Shown piece by piece: positions 47,201-56,152 of a stretch of DNA of 64,000 nucleotides. The stretch comes from Axinella damicornis (taxonomy: Eukaryota; Porifera; Demospongiae; Axinellida; Axinellidae), in NCBI GenBank assembly GCA_963931865.1, contig OZ007508.1:8802781-8866780 (forward strand), given 5' to 3'. The notes below the pieces were generated by a model. It was not told the origin of the DNA. It saw only the letters and a program-made list of their open reading frames with translations, and did not search any database. Each line of letters begins with the position of its first letter. Positions within the stretch are counted from its first letter, which is position 1. The position numbers and the translations under genes are program-made.

Positions 47201-50200
47201 ACCAAAGAGACACTCAACTCAGCTAAGCAAAGAGACACTCACACACCAGCGCAGCCTAAAAGGTCACTGTCGTCAAAATTCAAATGCATGCTATAGCTAG
47301 GTTGATGACGTGAAAAACGTCACAGTTGCTAGGGTCTCTAACCGCAGCTCGTGCAATTCACATGCGATGTCATCTGATTGACGTCACAGTTGCTAAGAGT
47401 CGAGTCACTAAGCAACCCCACTGCTGATTGTCGGCGTCTTTCATCTTATGGCTTCCCATGATACAAGCCAGATAGATCACACCTACCAGGGCTTTACCGG
47501 AAATACACTCAGTAATATCCAATAAGGTCTCGGGCTGCGCCCTCGACCTTATTGGATATGGGTCATTGAAAATGAAAAGGGCCCTAAAGGTGGAATCTTT
47601 AAAAGTCAATTTTTCCCTTCAGTTTAGTTATAGAGTTCTTTTAGTCTCTTACTGTCTGCTAGATCATCAGAAATTGTGTGGCCATTGTTGCAAAAACATC
47701 ATTTTTAGCTCAAACATACATGAAAGCACAAACAGTGAAAAGTCAGTTTTAAATCATGATACTGGTGGACATGTGATATCTTTATAACCAGGCCTCACGA
47801 ATGGCCTAACTTGAGTATACAGGTACTCTTGTCTTTCACGGGTTAAACCGCCAGGTGAAATCTCATCTGGGATCCCAGCACTGCGTACTTTCACCGCATT
47901 AACACCTCGTTTAAATATAGAAATCTTAACTTCAGGCGACTCCAAATGTTGTTTCGCATAAATGACACCAGGATTGTCTGCATGAACTTTAAAATGATGA
48001 TATTTTGTTATTTTAGGAACTGCCTTGAATAGAGAATTGATGAAACCATCCCAATTTCGCCATTGCCAGCCAGACAGCTGAGGGATGTTGCTTTTGGTAG
48101 ACTTGCGGCAGGCCTCTGCAACATGTTCAAGTGTATCACAATCCATACGTCGATACATCTTCTTAATAAGACCGAAATGACCGTCAACAAGGCATCTTGT
48201 GTGCCCAACTTCCATGAATGAAAATCTTATTTCTCTGTGTTTTCCAGTAATAACACGCCATGCCAAGTACCCAAGAACAAATCTATTTTTATTCTGTCCC
48301 ACACAGTTATCTGCATGGCAGTGGCAAACCGATTCCTTCAAACTATGCGTAGCAAAATAGTGATCCAACATTGATATAACACAGTTAGGTCCATGTGACT
48401 TAGTTCCATTTGGTCCAATCGTTTTCGACTCATCAATGAAGTAATTCATTTGAACATTGTTGGTATCACAGCAAATTCCAAACAGCTGAACTTTTCTTCC
48501 TACCTTGAAGTATAGAGGTCCCACCTGACGGGAATGATGAGGCAAGTGTAGCTGCTCAGCAAAATCAAAAGTGTAGTGTGCGTATTCAGGTGTTGAACCA
48601 GGAGATAATTCAGATGTTTTGCTGCAGCCCATGTAGTACCGACGTTCAGCCTGTGCTTGACTGAGGTGTTCGGAGAACTCAGAAGTAAGTGAAATCTTCT
48701 CTTGTTCCGATATGGCAGCTTTGATGTTATTACGATATTTCTCACATTTTGCGCAAACATCAGTGCGTGGTGTCATAAACTGCACTTCAGGGATGCATTT
48801 ATGCCATACGTCAACAAATGATCGGTACTGCATTATACGCTGTGAAGGGTCTCGTTCCATGGCAGCCTTAACATAAAGATCATGAACTATCTTGAAATTC
48901 TGTGAGGCTGGCAAGTATATTGGAGGCATATCAGCCCTGCCACTCCTTGCAGAAGGTTGTGGCAATCCATGCACTTCAGCATGATTCCTGATAAAATGCA
49001 CAACATCCTGTACCACTTCAAAAGGATAAACCGTAGAAGGTACTTTGCCGGTATTTCCATGCACAATAGGTACTGGGCCATTTGCTTTAAGATGCTTCAT
49101 CATATTTTTTAACTGCTTCTCACCAATATCGTGAAGAAATTGGAATGCCTTCTTGCACACCTCGCGATGGTCAAATGCATAGCTGTAGGTTACACGCTGT
49201 CGTTTTCCTCTTTTACGAGCGTGAGCAGTTGACTCCCCAGCCCTTGATAGCACGTGCAGTTTACCAAGAATAAGCATACTTTTCTGCTCCTTAGTCATCT
49301 CTAGCAAGTTTAACTGAAACTGATATACCTCGTTAATATCGAAGGCAGCCAGACAGTTAACTTCACAACATGGCTTAGACAGGGTCTCTCGCACATGGTC
49401 ATACAACGGATCATTCACTGGCATAAACACTCCTACAGCATTTCCTGAGTCCGTTCTACTTACTCTTCCAGTACTTGCTAACCTTGCTCTCGACTCTATA
49501 TCATCCTGAGACAAGTTGGGATCGAATTCAGTTTCCTCGTTCTCACTCTCTTCGTTCTCACTCTCTTCGTTCGCGCTCTCTTCATTCTCGCTGCTTTCTG
49601 AACCGTCACTTGACCTGGAACCATAAAATTCTTCTTGATCGCTTACAATGGCAGCCTGGGTGGCAGCATCAACTCCAGCAAGAGAGATACGTAGTTCTGG
49701 CCGTGTAGCCATTTTGATAATCGAAGCGCACGAGGTAGAACTTGACCCATGCAAACTTTGAACTTTGAACTTTTGATCACGTGATCCAATGCCGCTCGTG
49801 AATAGGTGAGTAGCGTAGCGCCAGCTTCCGGGGTCTCACAATTGCTTCTACAGGGCTAGTACATCCACAATCTGGTAAGAACTCAGTTTCGATAAAATAA
49901 AAAAATTTGGGTTAAAATGACCATATTTAAAATAGCTTACTTTCACCATAAGGGCCCTTTTCATTTACAATGGCTCATATTACTTCGTGTATTTCGGATA
50001 AAGCCCTGGTAGGTGTGATCTATCTAATACGTATCATACACCAACGCCTGAGTTACATGACTTTTGCTATTCTTATTTTGTGCATAGAATGAAGCCCCCA
50101 AAGGCGGATAAGGATGAGGGAGACCCTGGTCAGGGTTTGATGAAGCTTATGCAGCAGATGTACAACGACGGAGATGATGAGATGAAGAGGACCATTGCCA

Positions 50201-50253
50201 AAGCCTGGCATGAATCTCAGGACAAGAGGGAAAAAGAAGGAAAACAATTGTGA
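35239..50253 (+). CDS. CACYBP: Calcyclin-binding protein / Siah-interacting protein, 6 exons, complete
   Basis: Adaptor linking Siah1, Skp1 and S100 proteins in ubiquitin-dependent beta-catenin turnover, cytosolic and nuclear. Exons 35239-35277, 37110-37344, 39396-39495, 40992-41091, 43244-43341 and 50088-50253 join in phase with GT-AG borders to 245 aa (human 228). Exons 1-2 give the N-terminal helical hairpin (MATEEQ... YVDELNHLLTIAKH). Exons 3-5 give the CS domain with GWDQSDQFVKIYI, VKGKNYGLVISDLF and WTYLTAREK. Exon 6 gives the SGS domain with GLMKLMQQMYNDGDDEMKRT and AKAWHESQ, ending KEGKQL. Start chosen at 35239 because MATEE resembles the family N-terminus. Intron 1 ends in a 620-nt polypyrimidine tract and intron 5 carries two transposon ORFs. 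Confidence 0.95.
35278..36480. other. CACYBP intron 1, 5' part, nothing recognised
   Basis: No exon, repeat family or RNA gene recognised. A minus-strand frame at 35571-35876 has no family resemblance and crosses no plausible exon boundaries. Confidence 0.4.
36481..37109 (+). repeat. CACYBP: Polypyrimidine (TCC)n tract at the CACYBP exon 2 acceptor
   Basis: About 620 nt are almost purely C and T, mainly CTC/TCC units, with 24 consecutive C at 37014-37037. It runs directly into the CATCAAG acceptor of exon 2 at 37110, so it forms the intron's polypyrimidine tract at vast length. Apparent proteins of 93 to 272 aa (Ser/Pro/Leu only) are repeat translations. Confidence 0.9.
37600..38110. repeat. 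Repeat of TTCCTGGAATA units with poly-G tract
   Basis: Units such as TATTCCAGGAAATGAGCACC (37819) recur at irregular spacing here and at 21880-22110. At 38014-38037 is a 24-G tract followed by a segment (TTCGAAGGGGGCGTATTAGT) that is an inverted relative of 56084-56152. Confidence 0.55.
38111..39395. other. CACYBP intron 2, 3' part, nothing recognised
   Basis: A lone TAGCCTCG-like end (GGCCTCGTCCCCAGG) sits near 38866. No exon or complete element found. Confidence 0.4.
39645..40060. repeat. Second copy of the GAGCACCTCTAG repeat
   Basis: CCCCGTGCGCATGCGCAGCA at the start and GCTCTGCTGAGCACCTCTAG at the end match 3900-4140. This copy is longer, with an extra central segment. Confidence 0.6.
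40086..40248. repeat. GGGTCCTCGGGTCCCC minisatellite
   Basis: An irregular GC-rich array of GGGTCCTCGGGTCCCCGG units. It starts after ATTTCTGTCTCCCGTAACAG (about 40059) and ends CAGGTCCTCTGTTTATAGTG. The same flanks frame a shorter array at 40698-40772, so the array travels inside a dispersed element. Confidence 0.8.
40814..40841. repeat. Interstitial telomeric repeat (TAACCC)n
   Basis: Four TAACCC units plus TAAC, the complement of the TTAGGG metazoan telomere repeat, sit 40 bp after the second GTCCTCGG array in CACYBP intron 3. Confidence 0.9.
41215..41940. repeat. Two dispersed-repeat copies around a short tandem duplication
   Basis: GCACTCCTGGTAGCCG and AACGCACATGCCACGTGGCA occur at 41247-41340 and again at 41788-41872; a related copy is at 22940-23060. 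Between them GTACATGATAGCGATCACGG is tandemly repeated (41612 and 41690) together with AAAAGCGCTCTTATCTCCAC. Non-coding. Confidence 0.65.
42305..42583 (-). repeat. tRNA-derived SINE
   Basis: On the minus strand 42583 down to about 42505 is tRNA-like: an A-box-like TGGCCTTGTGCTTAAAG and a B box GTTCGAGTCCC with the usual spacing. The body continues to about 42305 (AAGCCGTCGGTCCCGGGGGG on the minus strand). It does not fold into a perfect tRNA, so it is a SINE head rather than a tRNA gene. Confidence 0.7.
42636..42860. repeat. Palindromic repeat carrying a nested TAGCCTCG insertion
   Basis: TTTGTACCATGGCTTGC at the left and GCTGACTTGTACCATAGC at the right resemble 22565-22735. The other copy lacks the insert, and the 42656-42730 element sits inside the left arm. 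Identical 27-bp sequences (GCCTATAGCTGTAATTCAAT...) flank the region at 42581-42607 and 42928-42954. Confidence 0.65.
42656..42730. mobile_element. TAGCCTCG-family element, 75 bp, 8-bp flanking repeat
   Basis: Starts TAGCCTCGTTCCCAGGCC and ends GGCCTGGGAACGAGGCTA. GGCTTGCT lies immediately left and, after two bases, at the right. The related repeat at about 22570 is uninterrupted at this point, giving an empty site. Confidence 0.8.
43361..43515. mobile_element. TAGCCTCG-family element, 155 bp, 19 bp after a splice donor
   Basis: A near-perfect palindrome from TAGCCTCGTTCCCAGGCC to GGCCTGGGAACGAGGCTA with TTTTTTCTGTTCTT and AAGAACAGAAAAAA inner arms. It starts 19 bp past the CACYBP exon 5 donor (43341). 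Flanking CGAAT suggests a decayed duplication. Confidence 0.8.
44165..44811 (-). mobile_element. TAGCCTCG-family element, 647 bp, perfect 9-bp TSD, RecQ cargo
   Basis: Termini TAGCCTCGTACCCAGGCC and GGCCTGGGTACGAGGCTA, with longer arms through GAAGGCCTGGTATACACTGT. ATGATAGCG flanks it exactly (44156-44164 and 44812-44820). The cargo is the 5' piece of a RecQ-like helicase gene (next entry). In CACYBP intron 5. Confidence 0.85.
44320..44610 (-). pseudogene. RecQ-like helicase N-terminal fragment
   Basis: On the minus strand, an ATG at 44610 starts MACKTSSGGSSFSEALS. With frame breaks follow AVYEGSDVFVWL, LCYQALPFLMD, YKKGLVDSGKS and CGVLVVSPLIALM. DVFVWLPTGxGKSxCYQ plus VVSPLIALM are RecQ motifs I and Ia; the Walker A segment itself is deleted. 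Downstream is only element end sequence, so it is a non-functional capture or the deletion relic of an autonomous element. RecQ-like genes of this kind are numerous in sponge and cnidarian genomes as I recall. Confidence 0.7.
45535..47466 (-). mobile_element. Tyrosine-recombinase element with perfect 40-bp inverted repeats
   Basis: 45535-45574 and 47427-47466 are exact reverse complements over 40 bp (TTGTATCATGGGAAGCCATA...). Between them is one intact gene, the tyrosine recombinase at 45771-47213. Crypton elements usually lack inverted repeats, so this structure is unusual. The next element begins 3 bp further right. Confidence 0.8.
45771..47213 (-). CDS. Crypton-like tyrosine recombinase, 480 aa, intact
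   Basis: A single uninterrupted frame. The N-terminus is basic (PPRKKAKRTK, likely nuclear targeting), then a core-binding domain (NTTWAMRVFEEW). The catalytic domain shows RFCVRGGEE (about residue 210, first Arg), NHSLRATG (about 342, His-x-x-Arg) and TGHRSLQALRCYER (about 370-380, His and nucleophile Tyr). This is the R-HxxR-H-Y set of Crypton and DUF3504-type proteins, related to domesticated ZMYM2/QRICH1 C-termini. A tail repeat of the type DLVQPAPRPERT / DLVRPAPGPERT follows. It catalyses strand exchange through a 3'-phosphotyrosine. No disabling change seen, so it could be active. Confidence 0.85.
   Translation of the reverse strand: MSLWLAELMEKENLDPDFQPPRKKAKRTKVAIDKRFAEAKRADEVAEITKGYVPPNTAKNTTWAMRVFEEWRCARNKKCTGDEVCGANVLDSPVNDSLNIWIPRFVAEVRRQDGEPYPPKTIHQILAGLQRYMLDKNPLASKFLDQKNPVFRDIHRACDSVYRKLHQQGVGTEVRHAPVITDAEEEKMWATDVIGINTPKSLQRAVFFYVGKRFCVRGGEEQRRLCPSMFKRSSNPDCYTYVEHGSKNHSGGLKQLSVENKTVPCPAVPENIPQCLVFLLDQYFRRLLKYAFEQDIFYLRPKSSVPASDDEPWYECVAVGKNSLANMLKVMCQEAGIDEKANHSLRATGTTSMFQANVSERVIQKTTGHRSLQALRCYERVSADQHREVSKLLMPARPSAVTTDLVQPAPRPERTVTADLVRPAPGPERTTGDLGKLFGGFLNCSIGSFTVNVNPTYSSVQVETDVEAEFDNLVQDVNFD
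47470..50026 (-). mobile_element. TIR element encoding a DUF7869-like protein
   Basis: Terminal inverted repeats of 46 bp (47470-47515 and 49981-50026) match at 42 positions, beginning AGATAGATCACACCTACCAG. Similarity continues inward around GAAAAGGGCCCTTA at both ends, with an extra hairpin (ATCCAATAAGGTC... GACCTTATTGGAT) on the left. No clear target-site duplication. It abuts the recombinase element. Confidence 0.8.
47754..49754 (-). CDS. Transposon ORF resembling DUF7869 proteins, 666 aa, intact
   Basis: A single frame; the likely start is the inner Met at 49712 (MATRPELRISLAG). The N-terminal part is acidic, with SENEESANEESENEESENE-type repeats. A CxxC module lies at about residue 330 (DVCAKCEKYRNNI). 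Then come YTFDFAEQLHLPHH (about 396), CHADNCVGQNKNRF (about 481) and GHTRCLVDGHFGLIKKMYRR (about 521). The ordered Asp/His motifs are those of DUF7869 proteins as I recall; an RNase H-like nuclease fold with an acidic triad is an inference. Terminal inverted repeats around it suggest it is the element's transposase. Confidence 0.75.
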   Translation of the reverse strand: MHGSSSTSCASIIKMATRPELRISLAGVDAATQAAIVSDQEEFYGSRSSDGSESSENEESANEESENEESENEETEFDPNLSQDDIESRARLASTGRVSRTDSGNAVGVFMPVNDPLYDHVRETLSKPCCEVNCLAAFDINEVYQFQLNLLEMTKEQKSMLILGKLHVLSRAGESTAHARKRGKRQRVTYSYAFDHREVCKKAFQFLHDIGEKQLKNMMKHLKANGPVPIVHGNTGKVPSTVYPFEVVQDVVHFIRNHAEVHGLPQPSARSGRADMPPIYLPASQNFKIVHDLYVKAAMERDPSQRIMQYRSFVDVWHKCIPEVQFMTPRTDVCAKCEKYRNNIKAAISEQEKISLTSEFSEHLSQAQAERRYYMGCSKTSELSPGSTPEYAHYTFDFAEQLHLPHHSRQVGPLYFKVGRKVQLFGICCDTNNVQMNYFIDESKTIGPNGTKSHGPNCVISMLDHYFATHSLKESVCHCHADNCVGQNKNRFVLGYLAWRVITGKHREIRFSFMEVGHTRCLVDGHFGLIKKMYRRMDCDTLEHVAEACRKSTKSNIPQLSGWQWRNWDGFINSLFKAVPKITKYHHFKVHADNPGVIYAKQHLESPEVKISIFKRGVNAVKVRSAGIPDEISPGGLTRERQEYLYTQVRPFVRPGYKDITCPPVS

Positions 50254-51060
50254 ATGAACTCCCTTGCTTGCATTATTGTGGTGCACATTGCTGAACGTTT
50301 CACATGCTGCAGTAGTAACCTTCCATCTGCTGAGATAATTTGGGTGATTGTCGTTATGTTCAAGGAAATACTTATAATTTTGCCCTATTTTAGATTACTG
50401 ATTTCGGAGGTATAGTCGCAAGTTACGTATTCTTCTAATGCTGGTCTGGAGGTCATGCACCAAGGTGGCATTGATTTTCTGAGTGCATGGCCATGGGAGA
50501 CATGCAACCCCATTGAGGGCAGCTATATTATAAATTATAATTATTATCAACAGCTATAGTTCCCTATCAACGGACTTTCAACCAGTGGGATAGCACTGAA
50601 TCTGATCATAACACCAGTACCATGACCTCCTCGCAACAGCTAGTTCCCTCTTTGAGGACGCACCTACATGTAGAGTAGATTGGAGGAACAATAACTTTCA
50701 GTACAACATGCAGCTAAATTTACCATAACGTCATGCAAGTGGTAGGAAATCCCCATGATGCATTACCATAACAACATCCCAGCCTGCATGTATTTGGGCG
50801 AGCATGAGCGAGCCCCGCACTACATGTACCTACATGACTTGTATTGGCTAAACTCTGGACTGGCCTACTATAGACTGAACTGGACTAGTGATGGAGTGGA
50901 CTGGACTATGACCTATACGTTGGCAGATCACCTATCGTGCATGTGCGTGAACAAAGGATTTCTGTTGTGTGTATGTGGACACCTCTCTGGGCTCTAGTTT
51001 TTAATCGCTCAAGGGGGACAAAATTGTATACGGTAGTGAGCCAATGTAAGGGTTGAAGCA
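50254..51060. other. 3' flank of CACYBP, nothing recognised
   Basis: Downstream of the CACYBP stop. No AATAAA signal was found nearby and no repeat was identified. Short AT stretches occur near 50520-50560. Confidence 0.4.
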
Positions 51061-51179
51061 TGAGTTACCTTGCAGTTACTGGGTTTTCAAACAGTGGCAG
51101 GTGTAAAGGCCTTGCTAGGGACAACTGTTATGGTGATACCAACGGTTTTGATGTCTGACCCTAATGCTATAAGTGAAGA

Positions 51180-51690
51180 CAGTGCATGTTGCGAGAAGGT
51201 CATGGTACTGGCGTTTACATCGAATGCAGCGCTGTTGAACGGACTTTCGACGACAGAATCAAGATGGAGCAACTACACGGACCCGATCAGAACTATCACA
51301 ATTCCCTACGTCCAAGGGGTGAGCGACCGAATCAGACGGTACTGGGCAGGGCAAACATCCGCACGGCCTTCAGTACAGTGACCGCCGTCACTGGGTCCCT
51401 CCTGGTGAAGACAAAGCCTGTAACAAAAGAACATAACAGGAAATTTAAAGGAGTCATTTACAGGGTCCCATGCCAGGACTGCCTTATAGTCTACATTGGT
51501 GAAACAGGTTGCAAGCTGGACACGAGACTGACAGAACACAAACGAGACTTATGCGGCCAGAGAAATCCGCTGTTGCTGAACATGCTATATATCAGTGAAG
51601 ATCATCCGATAGCCTTTAGATTCTGGCCCAGAAAAATCAAAGAAGCCCTGCTCATTAGAAGGCACCAAAACTTTAACCAAGACACTTAAT
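51180..51690 (+). pseudogene. Penelope-like element 3' fragment with GIY-YIG endonuclease
   Basis: About 51280 gives ITIPYVQGVSDRIRR, then after a frameshift RANIRTAFSTVT. From about 51445 it gives GVIYRVPCQDC, LIVYIGETGCKLDTRLTEHK and RDL. This is the reverse transcriptase C-terminus joined to a GIY-YIG nuclease, the hallmark of Penelope-like elements. It ends at a stop at 51687. Truncated at 5', frameshifted once. Located between convergent CACYBP and the JIP-like gene. Confidence 0.85.
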
Positions 51691-51699
51691 TGGCCTCAG

Positions 51700-52244
51700 T
51701 CACTAGTGATCGACATCTGGAACCCATTCACCCGACATATTATACATTTGTAACAACTCACCGTTAATTGTTCGATCGCTATTCCGCGATCCGGGCGCGC
51801 GAATTTTTATTTTGGACGTACCTGTACTTTCGACTTAGTCTCTGGCAGATCCACCAACTACGCATGCGCAGATTAGTACGACACACCCCCATAAGCACAA
51901 TGGTGGGCAATTTAAAGTAGTGCACACAGGACTGTCCTGAGAAGGAACGCTGAAGCTGAACAACTGCTGGTGAAGCTTCATTGCTTCTTTTTAAAAAAGA
52001 AGCAATGAAGCTGTCATGAGGTACAGAGATGGATATTACATGGATTGATTATGATTTCCCGCCATTTCTGTTCCAAAGTACTACTGTACCGAAATTTTTC
52101 AGGGTTCAAATCACTCTATCGACTTCCTACATGATAGTTGAGTCCGGTAGATAAGTCTGCATTCGCAGTGATGCTGCATATTACATATTGTGCTCAGTAT
52201 ACAATAATGTAGTTGAAGTATAGTCTCGGTCACCACACTCGCGC
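51700..52244. other. Spacer, nothing recognised
   Basis: A small hairpin lies at about 51977-52006 (GAAGCTTCATTGCTTCTTTT and AAAAGAAGCAATGAAGC). No gene or repeat family identified. Confidence 0.4.
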
Positions 52245-52456
52245 ACAGCGGAGGAGTCTGGTCGACTGCCCATATACGACTTGTTCTAAGGTGGCCAATA
52301 AGTAGCTGCGAACCACAGTGCTTCCATATACGGTGTTTTTTCCCAGGCATTAAGTACACTACCCGCAAGCAGATTACTAACGTATAGAGAAGTGCTCACC
52401 TATTATTTTAGTGTCAGAATAAGTCGTATGTCGTTGACCAGACTCCTCTGCCGTTA
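52245..52456. mobile_element. MITE with GGAGGAGTCTGGTCGAC arms
   Basis: Left arm CGGAGGAGTCTGGTCGACTG and right arm GTTGACCAGACTCCTCTGCC are inverted, enclosing about 160 bp. Related to 34400-34640. Confidence 0.6.
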
Positions 52457-52884
52457 GTGAGAGAGAGTCTGGTATCAGAGTTAGTCTGTACTGTATTCGG
52501 GATGTATTATTTGAAAGTGCAGAGCAGCCTTCTCCCATGGAGAATGAACTTGAATCATAGAATAAACAAAATTACAGTGTATGTGATCTTGTCACACTGC
52601 TAGTCGGTACTAAAGCATCCACCTATAGCTATATTGTTGGAGGGGGGTGATGGCGACTCCACATGCCTCAGGGATATCGATATACTGTGCAAATGTACCA
52701 CAACCTACGTGGGACACCCCTTTCAGAACGTTATACTCCATTCTAGCTGATTCATTTTCTCATGAATTTCGTCTCTACACAGATGGCTTGTTGACTGGCA
52801 CCAATCTACTAGCTACCTGGAGTACGACGTAAAGCAGTTTTGGCCAGTGTGGGTGGCTGAAGAAATTGAAGATGCATACAGGAC

Positions 52885-53152
52885 TGTTTGCAAACACTAA
52901 TAATGATTTTGACTGAGCCCATCATGTGTACATGAGCATGGTAGTAGCTTAGCCTCGAACCCAGGCGCCTGGGTTCGAGGCTAGGTAGTACGTAGCTGTA
53001 TACGGATGCAGTACAAAAAAACTGAATAGACAAATGAATGGACTGTTTGCAAACACTAATCATATGATTTTGACTGAGCCCATCATGTGTACACGAGCAT
53101 GGTAGTAGCTGTATATGGATGCAGTACAAAAAAAAACGGAATAGACTAATGA
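52885..53152. repeat. Tandem duplication; one copy holds a 34-bp insertion
   Basis: GACTGTTTGCAAACACTAAT starts both units (about 52884 and 53041), which share TTTTGACTGAGCCCATCATG, GAGCATGGTAGTAGCT and a GGATGCAGTACAAAAAAA end. Only the first unit has the TAGCCTCG palindrome (52950-52983). Confidence 0.8.
52950..52983. mobile_element. TAGCCTCG-family micro-insertion, 34 bp
   Basis: A perfect 34-bp palindrome from TAGCCTCGAACCCAGGC to its complement with no spacer. The second unit of the local duplication (about 53100) reads GGTAGTAGCTGTAT without it. At the filled site GTAGTAGCT precedes the palindrome and GTAGTACGTAGCT follows, an imperfect target duplication. Confidence 0.75.
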
Positions 53153-53284
53153 ATGACTATAAGGCCCCTTGTTCCAAGTTTAGTTTGGGGTCCAGGCCAA
53201 GTTCACATGGGGACTCAGCAAACACCAGCTCCTGTCTCTGCTACCAAACACTCATCCGCTCCAAGCGGACCTCTCTGTTCTATT

Positions 53285-53290
53285 TTTATT
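53285..53290 (-). terminator. Possible polyadenylation signal for the JIP-like gene
   Basis: TTTATT on the plus strand is AATAAA on the minus strand, 413 nt past the stop codon. It is the first canonical hexamer I noticed, and a retroelement end lies next to it, so the assignment is weak. Confidence 0.3.
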
Positions 53291-53359
53291 TGTGACGTAA
53301 TTCCGTATTTAGCAGTCATTCTGTATACTATAATATATATAAATACCTCACTGTCTGTC

Positions 53360-53430
53360 TATGTATGCCTGATGGAGACCACCAGAGCTTGGTCGAAACG
53401 TTGTGTTTTCTGAATTGAAAATAAACTTCC
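53360..53430 (+). repeat. Retroelement 3'-end-like sequence
   Basis: CCTGATGGAGACCACCAGAG, GGTCGAAACGTTG and AAAATAAAC resemble the 3' untranslated end of Penelope-like elements (compare the ends of 10741-12237). No open frame attached. Confidence 0.4.
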
Positions 53431-53702
53431 ACTGGTGAAAGTCCATTCAACAGTGCTGCATTCGAAGACAGTGTACAGTGTGGACAAAATTTAATGTTGA
53501 ATGAGTACAGGGAGAATAAAAATACAATAGAAAATTAAAAGGATATGAAACAATGGAAGGAAATTCTATCAAGCAAAAATTCATGCACTCGCTGTCAACT
53601 AACGTATGGTTATTGAATAAATAGCTACATCCTCTCGGCAGTGGTGGTAGTTCTACACTATACAACCATGCAATGTACAATGCAAGCACATTATTCTATT
53701 CT

Positions 53703-54307
53703 CTATGCGGCAATGTCCCATACCATGACATAGTTCTTCTCACTGATGATGGAGGCAGCACTGGGCAGGCCAGTCTCACCAGCCTCTTTTGCCTGCAATG
53801 TTTCCAGCACCTTGTCTGCCGTCCTTAGGTCGAGGTGACCCTCACCACAGCTCATCACAAAGAGAGCAGGCTTCCTTTGAGTTTCGTCTGCTGATCCAAT
53901 GAATACCCCTCCAAGGGGCTCATACATTGCTATGTACAAGAGAGATAAGAGATACCATGACAGAAGTGCCATAAGCCTAATTCAGTCTGTAATGACAAAC
54001 GTTTGCTTTATGGCAACAGAAATTCAAGCGTTAAGTAGTAAAATTGGATGCAGGAAGCAACAAGCATAATAGGACAAAGCTGACCATATATAGGCAGCTG
54101 AAATTAAGGGTGGAGCCATGCACAGAGCAACTTTGAAGCTTGAAGATGGGCAGCTCTGCCTTGGGCACATGACCAGTTGGGTGAAGATGAACTTATCAGT
54201 GCCAGTATGGGAACTGAAATGACAAGTGAGCCAGAGACTGAACACCCAACAAGATCAGTGTACATGTACAGCAGGGTGTTTTTTCGTTGGGGGTTGTTTT
54301 TGGGGTT

Positions 54308-54338
<31 letters not shown>

Positions 54339-56119
54339 GGGCATTTGTACCCAGCTTAGAGATTTCAAACCCAGAGCCCCCTTAATGCCACACTGCCACA
54401 CACTATACAATTTGGAGCACAATTTTCTCAGGCATAATTGCTCAGCAAGTAGCATGCACTGCATAATCTTATTAAAATAACTAACCCTCACCTAAGTCTT
54501 TTGGTACCAGACCAGGCACACACAGTAGGCTCTTCACTGAATTGATGTGACAGTGGATGGAGATCTGAACCTGGTCGACATTGCAGAACGGGTGGAAGGG
54601 CTTGGATTTAGATTCCCTACCCTGTAGCTCCTGTGATGGAGGAAGGGGTGACTCAGACCGAACACTGCGACCACTTCCACCTGGTGGGGAAGGGTACCAA
54701 GTTATGAATCATTTCTCCCGATACTATCCAATGAGAACAGCATATCCTTGCATGAACTGCTCTGCTCAACAGCCAAGAAGACCTACCAGAGCTCTTGCTC
54801 TCTGTGCTGGAATCAAAACCATGAGTTGCTGGGTTGTCAAACACAAGGGCAGCTGCATCAACAGCATGCTCAGTTCGCACATCAAATGGCTCTGGAACCA
54901 CTAGACCAACCACCTCAGCCTCCTGGATAAGGGAATGTATGTGGAGGGTGCTCTATTAGGATGTTGATCAAGTTATATCTTGAGTGAATGAGCCGCCAAG
55001 GCGGCGAAGGAGCGTCAAACTAGTATAGACATGTTGTGATCCCTCACGCCTTACGGTCATAGCTTATAATTATGGAAGACCTTTGCGGTACCGCACATAC
55101 GGCAATTTGTTTTACGTAATGGCCTCTTGCCGTATAAGGTAAAATTTTGGGATGTGTGTGAAGGACTACTACTTCGGCTAGGGCGCGCATGCTGAGTTTG
55201 ATGCTCCTTTGCACTGCTCATGCACTCCTGGTTTTAAACGCACTGTAGCAAGCAACATGCACACCACATTTAGGATGACCCGCTACTCTGAACCGAAGCC
55301 AATCAAGACTAGGGCACAAGGAGTTAAGCAGGAGTTGGATGAGTGACAGTGAAGTGATTTGCTGTTTTCACTGACACTCAGTTGCCCTTCTCTAGCTTCT
55401 ATCATCTCACCAGACTATATGCAATGTATTCTCACATACCTTGATGACCTCCCAGCCAGTTTCCTCGGTCACCAGAGTCGGAGCATTGAAGGGGAAAGTC
55501 AGGAGGATCCCGTTCTCTGTGCCCACCCAGAGAGCATTATGAGCGACTACCACAGTGGATATCTGGATCGGCATCTGAGCGGATCGCTTATCACTGCCGA
55601 ACACTGAGTACCAGAGAGAAGAGGAAGTGACTTAGCATGGACCATTCACATGTGACCCGCTGAGAGAAAACCCGGCACATATCTCACATTTTAATTGCTA
55701 CATTCACTGTGGCCATTATATTGAATGTAGCAGTAGAATCAATACAGAATCAATACAGTGCGTTGCTTACCAAGGACTCTGCGTACGGATGGAGCGACAT
55801 CGAGGTCCTGCATATGAGTGAAGTTAGTGGCATGGAACAGACGGAGGGTGGAGTCATACTTTAGCGAGAGCCACACACCATCTCCCACTGCCACCATCTG
55901 CTTCACCTCTGCTCGCTTGTGGGAATGGATTTGGAAGGTTGCCTGCAGCAATGGAGTCACAGTACCTCTGAAGATTTATTACCAGTTGACAGGAACAATC
56001 ACGGCACATTTTCATAATGTATAATGCATTATGACACATCTGTATTGCAATAAAGTGGGGACAGCTCACACAACTTCAAATATCGTAGTCTCCCAATAAT
56101 ATGCCCACTTCAAGTAAAG

Positions 56120-56152
<33 letters not shown>

